From NCBI RefSeq assembly GCF_002093625.1, contig NZ_MRWD01000014.1, positions 1 to 64,000 of the forward strand: a DNA stretch of 64,000 bases, read 5' to 3'. Shown one piece after another: positions 57,306 through 64,000 of the stretch (its first letter is position 1; each line of letters begins with the position of its first letter). The notes under the pieces were generated by a model, which saw only the letters and a program-made list of their open reading frames with translations, was not told where the DNA came from and searched no databases. Origin of the DNA: Rouxiella silvae. Its GTDB lineage: Bacteria > Pseudomonadota > Gammaproteobacteria > Enterobacterales > Enterobacteriaceae. The translations under genes were made by a program, and so were the position numbers.

Positions 57306-58484
57306 TTAGGCGAGTTCTGATGTACCCAGCGTTTGAATCAGGCGATTCAGCCAACTAAATAGCGCACTGCTCAGTAAAATATCGAGAGTTTGCTGATGCG
57401 TATAGCCCGCATCGAGCAGCAGTTGCAGGGCAGAGGCATCGAATTTTTCAGGCGTTTGCGTCAGCGTTTTAACCGCTTTTACCCGCGAGTCTTGCTCGAC
57501 GGTGGGCGTATGCTGCGGTTCTGGCTCCAAAAACAGGCTATCAATATGGCCACTGGCGCCGCCGGTTTCGAGATAATACCGGCCGTGGATACCCGCACAG
57601 TACAGACAGCCATTGATGCGTGAGGTGGCCGCCGCTGCCCACTCTTTAAGCGCCGATTTTTCATCGCCAGGCTGCTTCATAATGTGCGTTGTTAATGCGG
57701 AAAGCGCCTCAAGCGAACCGGCGTCCTGCAACAACAGACGATAAAATGAAGAGTCACGTGCGTCAGGGGCGCTAAAATCCAGCACATCCAACTGCTCCCG
57801 CGTGGCCTGGGTTAAGTCCACTTCGGGTAAAAATGATTGCCAGCGGCGCAGTTGAAGTGAGAATCCACTCTGCTTTGCCTCTTCAGGATGCGAAAAACCC
57901 GGTAACACGGTGGCAGGGCGACCCGCCAGTGCATTAATCACCGCCAGCAGACGTGCCTGAAAACTGACAAAGCCTATCAACTGGGTGAAAACGACAATGT
58001 CTTGCGCACTCAGGCCGACGTCGCTGAGTTGTTTGAGCATCTCGCGGTTAATCAGCGTCGGTTGAGTCGCTAACAGTCTGGCGTATTGCGCGAGGTGTGT
58101 CTGGCGAATATTGCTTTCGCGTGACGCATCCGGACAGTTTAACGGCGCAAGGCGTGCGGCAAAATGTGTGCACAGAGGCTGAATACCGGTGACCTGAGCT
58201 ACAGTGAGCGCACTGCTCAGGCGATCGTAGAGAGAAAGTGTCTGATGGCGTGAAAGTGACACGTTCTTGGGAAACAGCTTGTTATAAGCAGTCTGCGCGG
58301 CAAACAGTAAACCATTGCGCTGCGTCAGTAAACGGCGTAACGAAGGCTCAATCCTTTGTTCGAGACCTAAAAGAAAACTGTCGGATTCGTTCGTTTGACA
58401 GGGATCCAGTAGGGTGTGACGCTGCTGGCTAGTCTGGGTTTCATGATACCAGCCATCAAGAGCGGCCCGGCGCTGTTGTTCCAT
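57306..58484 (-). CDS. AhpD/CMD-type protein, apparent two-domain fusion
   Basis: A 392-residue protein of the carboxymuconolactone decarboxylase/AhpD superfamily. The C-terminal half has the AhpD thiol motif CLYCAGIH (Cys293, Cys296, His300) in ATSRINGCLYC. The N-terminal half (about 35-190) is a second CMD-like helical domain without the CxxC. It resembles a fusion of two proteins that in other bacteria are separate neighbouring genes (the Avi_7170-type CMD protein and Avi_7169-type peroxidase-related protein); this is recollection. A peroxidase or disulfide role is plausible. An AAGGA site supports the ATG at 58484 over an upstream TTG. It follows sapF on the same strand after about 190 bp. 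Confidence 0.75.
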   Translation of the reverse strand: MEQQRRAALDGWYHETQTSQQRHTLLDPCQTNESDSFLLGLEQRIEPSLRRLLTQRNGLLFAAQTAYNKLFPKNVSLSRHQTLSLYDRLSSALTVAQVTGIQPLCTHFAARLAPLNCPDASRESNIRQTHLAQYARLLATQPTLINREMLKQLSDVGLSAQDIVVFTQLIGFVSFQARLLAVINALAGRPATVLPGFSHPEEAKQSGFSLQLRRWQSFLPEVDLTQATREQLDVLDFSAPDARDSSFYRLLLQDAGSLEALSALTTHIMKQPGDEKSALKEWAAAATSRINGCLYCAGIHGRYYLETGGASGHIDSLFLEPEPQHTPTVEQDSRVKAVKTLTQTPEKFDASALQLLLDAGYTHQQTLDILLSSALFSWLNRLIQTLGTSELA

Positions 58485-58644
58485 CTTCGAGTCCTTTGCG
58501 TGAGGCAATTTCAGACTCTATCCTTGCCGATAGCGTGCACCATATAAAATACTGTTAAGTGATAAATCATAGCTAAAAGGAATAGCAAAACATAAAAAGG
58601 ACGATAAAAGGATAAGGCATCGGAAAAGTGATGAGAAAGGCGGC

Positions 58645-58668
58645 GGGTCATACTTAATGGCATGACCC
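58645..58668 (-). terminator. Hairpin after the sap operon
   Basis: A perfect 7-bp stem GGGTCAT/ATGACCC with a 10-nt loop lies 10 bp beyond the sapF stop. The T-tract is poor (GCCGCCTTT), so termination may be incomplete. Confidence 0.45.
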
Positions 58669-58677
58669 AGGAGAAAA

Positions 58678-59493
58678 TCAGAAAATTTTGGTATCACGCC
58701 GTGAGGTATCGGCATTGAGCGCTTCGCTAAAATGACCGGCGACCAGTCTTTTAGTCAAGTCGTGCAGCGGCGCGGCTAACACCTCGGCAGTATTACCGCG
58801 CTCAACCACTTCGCCATTGTGCATCACCAATACTTGATCGCTAATGTGCTTCATCATGCCAAGATGTTGTGTCACATAGATGTAGGCAATGCCCTGCTTT
58901 TCTTGCAGTTCGAGCATCATGTTGATGATTTGCGATCGCATCGACATGTCGAGTGAAGCCAGGGCTTCATCGGCAACAATCACCTTGGGCTGTAGAATAA
59001 GCGCACGGGCCAACGCCACACGCTGCACCTGTCCGGAGGCCAGCATGTGCGGGTAATAATTGGCGTGGTCAGGCAGCAGTCCCACCTGGCGCAGCGTTTG
59101 ATTGATGCGCGTTTCGCGCTCCTGCGCTTCCATATTACTGGTCAGGCGCAGCGGTGCTTCAAGAATCTGGCCGATGCGCTGACGCGGGTTGAGCGAGGTC
59201 GTGGGGTCCTGAAAAATCATGCGTATCAGTTGGCTGCGGTTACGATAATCACCAAACTTAACGCTTTGCTCATCAACCAGAATTTCACCGCCGGTGGGTT
59301 CAATCATGCCGACCAGCATTTTAGCCAGCGTCGATTTACCCGAGCCATTTTCCCCAATTATCGCTAACGTCTGTTTCGGTCGCAGTGTGAAATTGACCGG
59401 CTTCACCGCCTGTAGGTTCATTTTACGGAACAAGCCGGTGCGATAACGGAAGGTTTTACACAGATTGCGCACTTCTAGCAGCGTTTCGCCCAT
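58678..59493 (-). CDS. sapF: Sap ABC transporter ATPase SapF
   Basis: Second ATPase of the SapABCDF peptide transporter, linked to resistance to antimicrobial peptides in Salmonella and to putrescine export in E. coli (SapBCDF). It has 271 residues (E. coli 268). Walker A GENGSGKSTLAK is near residue 47 and Walker B is VIVADEALASLDMS; the signature region reads LASGQVQR instead of LSGGQ, as in E. coli SapF. Its ATG overlaps the sapD stop by one base. Confidence 0.95.
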   Translation of the reverse strand: MGETLLEVRNLCKTFRYRTGLFRKMNLQAVKPVNFTLRPKQTLAIIGENGSGKSTLAKMLVGMIEPTGGEILVDEQSVKFGDYRNRSQLIRMIFQDPTTSLNPRQRIGQILEAPLRLTSNMEAQERETRINQTLRQVGLLPDHANYYPHMLASGQVQRVALARALILQPKVIVADEALASLDMSMRSQIINMMLELQEKQGIAYIYVTQHLGMMKHISDQVLVMHNGEVVERGNTAEVLAAPLHDLTKRLVAGHFSEALNADTSRRDTKIF

Positions 59494-60485
59494 TATTGCT
59501 CCTCCATATTAAGTGGAAAGTGGCAGGCATAGGCGTGCGTTTTCGCCAAACGCAGGCGCGGTGTTTCGATACATTTTTTCTGCGCATACGGGCAGCGCGG
59601 CCCGAGCCTACAGCCAATCGGCAGGTGTTCCAGCGAAGGGATAGCCCCAGGCAGGGTGTTCAGGCGACTTTTATGCGGCAGTGAACGGCCAAAGTCAGGC
59701 ATCGCGCGGATTAGCGCCTGTGTATAAGGATGATGAGGCGCTGCCAGCAGGTCCTCACACAGGGCACTTTCTACCGTTTGGCCGCAGTAAAGCACGTTAA
59801 CCCGATTGGCCCACTTGCTCATCATCTGCAAATCATGGCTGATCAGCAAAATAGTGGTGTTGTTATTTTGATTAAGGCGCGCCAGCAGGCGGAAAATCTG
59901 CGCCTGCGTGGTCGGCTCCATGGCATTGGTTGGCTCATCGGCAATGAGCAGCCGTGGCTGGTTGGCGAGCGCGATGGCAATCATCACTTTTTGGCACTCA
60001 CCCTCAGTCAGCTCATAAGGGAAGCTGGCCATAATGTCTTTATGATCCTTGATCCCTACGCGGTGCAGTAGCTCGATTGCACGGCGTTTTCGCCATCTAA
60101 AACGCTGATACCATAAGCCTTTGTAGGTCCAGCCGGGGATGGCTTGCATTAGCTGGCGACCAATGCTTTCAGAGGGATCTAGACAGGACTGCGGTTCCTG
60201 AAAAATCATTGAAATATTGTGACCAATCAGCTTACGCCGTTCGCGTGGGCTGAGTCGCAGCAGGTCAATATCGTCAAAACGCATGCGGTCAGCCGTGACG
60301 CGCCAGTTGTCTTTGGTGACCCCGCAAATGGCTTTGGCAATCAGGCTTTTCCCCGAACCTGATTCCCCCACCAACCCGCGAACCTCGCCGGCGCTGAGGG
60401 TCATACTGACGCGATCGACCGCTTTGACCGGGCCGTCAGAGGTCATAAATTCAATGGTCAGGTTGCGAATATCCAATAACGGCAT
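59493..60485 (-). CDS. sapD: Sap ABC transporter ATPase SapD
   Basis: ATPase of the Sap system, 330 residues, as in E. coli, where SapD (TrkE) also supports Trk potassium uptake by binding ATP. Walker A is [12 protein letters not shown] (near 40) and Walker B is [14 protein letters not shown]. The signature is divergent (LTEGECQK). The C-terminal oligopeptide-transporter domain has the Cys motif [14 protein letters not shown] seen in Dpp/Opp ATPases. Overlaps sapC and sapF by one base each. Confidence 0.96.
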   Translation of the reverse strand: MPLLDIRNLTIEFMTSDGPVKAVDRVSMTLSAGEVRGLVGESGSGKSLIAKAICGVTKDNWRVTADRMRFDDIDLLRLSPRERRKLIGHNISMIFQEPQSCLDPSESIGRQLMQAIPGWTYKGLWYQRFRWRKRRAIELLHRVGIKDHKDIMASFPYELTEGECQKVMIAIALANQPRLLIADEPTNAMEPTTQAQIFRLLARLNQNNNTTILLISHDLQMMSKWANRVNVLYCGQTVESALCEDLLAAPHHPYTQALIRAMPDFGRSLPHKSRLNTLPGAIPSLEHLPIGCRLGPRCPYAQKKCIETPRLRLAKTHAYACHFPLNMEEQ

Positions 60486-61375
60486 TATTTCACCCCGGCA
60501 ATAATTGCGCGACGAATGCCATCGCCCAGCAGATTAATAAGCAGCACACTAATCAGAATAGCCGCGCCGGGCAGCATGACCGTCCACGGCGCAACATAGA
60601 CCAATTCAAGCGAGTCACCCAGCATCGCGCCCCATTCTGGGGAGGGGAGCTGCGCACCGAGGTCGAGAAATCCGAGTGCGGCAATGTCCATAATGGCCAT
60701 TGACAGTGCGCGAGTGAATTCCGTTACCAAAACCGCCACAATATTGGGCAGCACCGCATAGCGCAGAATTTGTAGCGTGGTTGCGCCGTCCAGACGAACG
60801 GCCACCACATACTCTTTTTCAAGCTCGTCGTGAACGGCAACGTACAGTGTGCGGGCCATGCGAGGCAGGAGTGCCATCCACACTGCTAGAAACGCGTGCT
60901 CAAGTTTGGGGCCAATAAACGCCACCACTACAATCGCCAGCAGTAAAGAGGGAATAGAGAGCAAAGTGTCAAGCACGTGGTTAAGCACCGCCGAGCGGAT
61001 GCCGCGCGTGCTTCCGGCAAGTACGCCGATAATCACCGCGCAGAATGCCGCCGCCAGAGTGACCAGTATTGCACCGCCGATGGTGGGCGCCGCACCGCTG
61101 AGAATGCGGCTTAGCAGGTCGCGGCCTAGGTCATCAGTGCCTAAAAAGAATGAAACGTCGCCATAGCGTGACCATGAAGGCGGCAGTAGTTGATACCCCA
61201 GAAACTGCTGGTCGAGTTGGTAAGGTGCCAGCAGGCCGCCAAAAATGCACAAGAAGATCAGCCCTATCACGCCGTAAAAGCCAATCATCGACAGGCTATC
61301 GCGATAGAAAATATGCCACGTGTAGCGCAGCGGGCTGGGCACCTGTTTTTCGCGGTAAACGTTATCTGAAGGCAT
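60485..61375 (-). CDS. sapC: Sap ABC transporter permease SapC
   Basis: Inner-membrane permease of 296 residues, as in E. coli, with six membrane helices of the DppC type. The EAA loop that contacts the ATPase is [20 protein letters not shown] (in part). The N-terminal [20 protein letters not shown] matches E. coli. It overlaps sapB by 14 bp and sapD by one, which implies tight translational coupling. Confidence 0.96.
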   Translation of the reverse strand: MPSDNVYREKQVPSPLRYTWHIFYRDSLSMIGFYGVIGLIFLCIFGGLLAPYQLDQQFLGYQLLPPSWSRYGDVSFFLGTDDLGRDLLSRILSGAAPTIGGAILVTLAAAFCAVIIGVLAGSTRGIRSAVLNHVLDTLLSIPSLLLAIVVVAFIGPKLEHAFLAVWMALLPRMARTLYVAVHDELEKEYVVAVRLDGATTLQILRYAVLPNIVAVLVTEFTRALSMAIMDIAALGFLDLGAQLPSPEWGAMLGDSLELVYVAPWTVMLPGAAILISVLLINLLGDGIRRAIIAGVK

Positions 61376-62327
61376 ACCATTCCTTGTGTTTCAATGGGTT
61401 CAACATCGCGCCTAAAATATCCGAGAGCACATTGACCACAATAACCAGCGAACCGGCCACCATCACGCCGGCTGAAATAGCCGCGTAGTCCTGCTGGCGA
61501 ATGGCGTTGACTAGCCAGCGGCCAAGACCCGGCCAGTTGAACACCACTTCTGTTATCATTGCCAGCGTCAGCATGGTCGAAAACTGCAGGCCAAGCTGGG
61601 GAATAATCGGCGGCAGGGCGTTGTGCAGCACGTGGCGGCGAATAATAGTGAAGCGCGACAGGCCCCGAGTGGCTGCCGCCTTAACATAATTCTTTGACAG
61701 CACATCGTCGGTGCTGATGCGCATCAGGCGGATAACTTCGGTGGTCGGCGCGACCGCCAGTGCGGCAATCGGCAGCACCATGTGTTTCAACGCGCTGACT
61801 ACCATTTCATGGCGGTAGGGCGAATGGGAGAGCCAGGCGTCAATCAGCGTAAACCCGGTCACCGGTTTTAGCTGATAAAGCAGGTCAATGCGCCCTGAGA
61901 CTGGCAGCCAGCCGAGTTGGAGCGAAAAGAACAGCATCAACAGCAGTGCCAGCCAGAAAATGGGAATCGAAAAGCCGAGCAGTGCCAAGGTGCTAATAGT
62001 GACGTCTGGCCATTTTCCGCGCATCACGCCGGCCGTTATCCCAAGAGGAATGCCGACGATCAGCGCTAGCACGAAGGCCAAAATACACAACTCCATGGTG
62101 GCCGGGAACACGCTAAGCAGTTGACCGCTGATGGGTTCACCGTTAATGCTTGAGACCCCAAAGTCAAATTGCGCCATTCCACTAAAGAAGAAGCGGTAGG
62201 CGTCCCACAGTGAGGCACCCTGTAGCGGGGCATGCGGCGTAAAATAACTCAGGCTGAATGCGACGAGGCTGAGGAGAAACAAGGTAATAATCAGCAGCAG
62301 CAGGCGGCGCAAAATGAAGATGATCAC
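61362..62327 (-). CDS. sapB: Sap ABC transporter permease SapB
   Basis: Inner-membrane permease of 321 residues, as in E. coli, DppB type with six helices. It begins [20 protein letters not shown] and has the EAA loop [20 protein letters not shown] near residue 215. Translation starts at GTG, which overlaps the sapA stop (GTGA). The end [14 protein letters not shown] matches E. coli closely. Confidence 0.96.
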   Translation of the reverse strand: MIIFILRRLLLLIITLFLLSLVAFSLSYFTPHAPLQGASLWDAYRFFFSGMAQFDFGVSSINGEPISGQLLSVFPATMELCILAFVLALIVGIPLGITAGVMRGKWPDVTISTLALLGFSIPIFWLALLLMLFFSLQLGWLPVSGRIDLLYQLKPVTGFTLIDAWLSHSPYRHEMVVSALKHMVLPIAALAVAPTTEVIRLMRISTDDVLSKNYVKAAATRGLSRFTIIRRHVLHNALPPIIPQLGLQFSTMLTLAMITEVVFNWPGLGRWLVNAIRQQDYAAISAGVMVAGSLVIVVNVLSDILGAMLNPLKHKEWYAFR

Positions 62328-64000
62328 GGTGTTTTTCCCCCGGCCTGAGTTTGAGTGCTGCCATCAGCGTTATTTTTGCTCATGTCGCGATAGACGCCAG
62401 CAAAAGAGGCATTGCCGAACGGGCTTAAAACTAAACCTTTAATATCGTAGCGGTAGGCTTGCAGACGTAACGAAGACGCCAGTGGCAGTACCGGCAGCTC
62501 TTTCTCGAGAATGCTTTGCGCCTGCTGGTAGTAGTCGATGCGCTGCGAGAGCTGCTGAGAAAGCAGTGCCTGATGCAGCAGGCCGTCAAATTCAGGGCTA
62601 CACCAGTGAGCATAGTTGGTCTGCGAATGAATTGCCGCACAGCTGAGCACCGGACGGAAAAAACTGTCCGGGTCATTACTGTCGGTAGACCAGCCCGAGA
62701 GCGTAAGGTCGTGATTCATCTCCATCAATCGCGCTTCCTGAAAACGCCCCTCGACCGGCACGATGATCACTTTGATCCCGACCTGCGCTAAATCCGCCTG
62801 AATCAGCTCGGCAGTTTTTAACGGGCTGGGGTTGTAGGACTGTGAAATAATCGGCACCCACAGATGGAGCACCAGATTCTTTTTATTCAGACTTTCGAGG
62901 ATCTGGCGCGCTTTATCAGGGTTATATTCAGTGACCTTGGCACTGCTGTCGTAAGCCCACGACGCGCGCGGTAGCACAGAGGCTGCGGTCTCGGCGGTGC
63001 CGTAATAAATTGACTGCATTAGACGCTGGTTGTTAATGGACAGCGCCACTGCTTCACGCACGCGGACATCGTCCAGCGGCGGTTTACTGGTGTTAAACGC
63101 CAAGTAGGCGACGTTCATACCAGGACGCAGCGTCAGGCGCAGGCGTGGATCGTCACGCAGAATAGAAAGTTGACTGGCAGCGGGATAGGCCAGCACATCG
63201 CACTCGCCGGTCAGCAGCTTGGACAAACGACCTGTGCCGCCAACGCCCATATCTATTACGACCTGCTGCATGCGCGGCACGCCTTTCCAATACTGCCCAT
63301 TGCGCGCCAGTCGCACGAATTGACCTGCGCGATAGTCGTCAAGCTGGAAAGGTCCAGTACCCACCGGTAGGCGGTCGATCTGCTCTTCGTTCCCCTTTTT
63401 TTGCAGATTATTGGCATATTCAGCGGAAAGAACGGGCGAATAATGGGTCGCAAGATGCCACAGGAAAGACGCATCGGGATTGTTGAGCTGGATTTCGACG
63501 GTGTAATTATCAATTTTCTTTACGCTTTTCACCGTCTTGGCGAACTGTAAACTGTCGAAATACGGATAGTCGCTGCCGTTAACGCTGTGATAGTGGTTCT
63601 TTTCATCGATGATGCGGCTGATGCTAAACACGACGTCATCGGCGTTCATCACGCGCGTTGGGGTAAACCACGGGGTAGTTTGAAAAGGCACGTCTTTGCG
63701 CAAATGAAAACGGTAGGTCGCGCCGTTGTCGAGCACGTCCCAGCTTTGCGCAAGCTCGGGTATCAGGCGATAGGTGTAAGGGTCAACGTCCAGCAGCCGG
63801 TCATAAAGCTGCGCCGCAAGTGTATCAATCACTATGCCGCTACTGACTTTCTGCGGGTTAAAGGTGTTCACCATGCCGTTCACGCAGTAAACGAATCCGC
63901 TTTGGCGAATATCATTGGCTGGTGCAGGCAGGGGAGCTGGATGCGTTATTACGCCAGAGTCTTTCGCCGCAGGGAGCGTTTCGGCGGAAATTGTGGCAGC
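62324..64000 (-). CDS. sapA: Sap peptide-binding protein SapA (5' end cut)
   Basis: Periplasmic solute-binding protein (DppA/OppA family) of the Sap transporter, which binds antimicrobial peptides in Salmonella and Haemophilus and heme in Haemophilus. The frame is open to the right edge: the 39 codons before the first internal GTG encode a mature N-terminus ending [11 protein letters not shown], matching E. coli ADIRDSGFVYC. The start codon and signal peptide lie beyond 64000. About 558 residues are visible. It ends [17 protein letters not shown], slightly longer than E. coli. First gene of sapABCDF. Confidence 0.95.
   Translation of the reverse strand, partial: AATISAETLPAAKDSGVITHPAPLPAPANDIRQSGFVYCVNGMVNTFNPQKVSSGIVIDTLAAQLYDRLLDVDPYTYRLIPELAQSWDVLDNGATYRFHLRKDVPFQTTPWFTPTRVMNADDVVFSISRIIDEKNHYHSVNGSDYPYFDSLQFAKTVKSVKKIDNYTVEIQLNNPDASFLWHLATHYSPVLSAEYANNLQKKGNEEQIDRLPVGTGPFQLDDYRAGQFVRLARNGQYWKGVPRMQQVVIDMGVGGTGRLSKLLTGECDVLAYPAASQLSILRDDPRLRLTLRPGMNVAYLAFNTSKPPLDDVRVREAVALSINNQRLMQSIYYGTAETAASVLPRASWAYDSSAKVTEYNPDKARQILESLNKKNLVLHLWVPIISQSYNPSPLKTAELIQADLAQVGIKVIIVPVEGRFQEARLMEMNHDLTLSGWSTDSNDPDSFFRPVLSCAAIHSQTNYAHWCSPEFDGLLHQALLSQQLSQRIDYYQQAQSILEKELPVLPLASSLRLQAYRYDIKGLVLSPFGNASFAGVYRDMSKNNADGSTQTQAGGKTP

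Overview
The window is a stretch of chromosome from a member of the Enterobacterales. Most proteins align end to end with Escherichia coli K-12 proteins as I remember them, and long blocks keep the E. coli order: rprA-ydiK / ydiJ-menI / sufABCDSE-ldtE-lpp-pykF / tRNA-Val / mdtK-ribE / cfa-punC / punR-purR-cydH-mepH-grxD / rnt-gloA-nemA-ydhL-ydhF / ydhKJI-slyA-slyB / anmK-mliC-pdxH-tyrS-pdxY-gstA / dtpA / sapFDCBA. Moderate GC, a FabV-type enoyl reductase and several local losses and insertions suggest the Yersiniaceae side of the order (Rahnella, Rouxiella, Ewingella or Serratia-like). This is inference, since no 16S rRNA or other marker is present.

Layout. 1-5.2 kb: the Rcs-controlled sRNA RprA, a YdiK permease, the FAD/Fe-S dehydrogenase YdiJ and the menaquinone thioesterase MenI. 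5.3-11.9 kb: an unknown gene with a near-consensus Fur box, divergent from the complete suf Fe-S assembly operon. 12.1-15.3 kb: LdtE, Braun lipoprotein and pyruvate kinase I with a Cra-type operator in its leader; LdtE and Lpp both act at the peptidoglycan/outer membrane interface. 15.9-16.2 kb: three identical tRNA-Val(GAC) genes in a perfect 108-bp tandem array. 16.4-26.1 kb: efflux, riboflavin, cyclopropane lipid and purine-control genes, the 29-residue CydH, MepH and GrxD. E. coli has sodB and ydhP here; they are absent.

26.2-34.5 kb is accessory and sits where E. coli has lhr. It holds a LysR regulator, a family III CoA-transferase, an HMG-CoA-lyase-type enzyme, a VOC protein, a D-2-hydroxyacid dehydrogenase and a DctA-type symporter, then a LysR/MFS pair and a GNAT. 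The first block reads as uptake, CoA activation and C-C cleavage of a hydroxy- or methyl-branched (di)carboxylic acid. The symporter lacks the arginine that grips the distal carboxylate in its family, so its substrate is probably not a plain C4-dicarboxylate.

35.1-49.2 kb returns to the conserved core: RNase T, glyoxalase I, NemA (without nemR, but with an operator-like palindrome), an AaeXAB-like efflux set facing slyA across a perfect SlyA box, slyB with a PhoP-like box, and the vitamin B6/TyrRS cluster. 49.3-55.0 kb is a second insertion between gstA and dtpA: a DapA paralogue, a two-helix membrane protein, a LysR regulator divergent from a metallo-beta-lactamase-fold hydrolase plus an alpha/beta hydrolase, and fabV. 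55.2-64.0 kb holds dtpA, a large AhpD/CMD-type protein that looks like a two-gene fusion, and the sap operon, whose sapA runs off the right edge. I saw no prophage, transposase, CRISPR array or rRNA.
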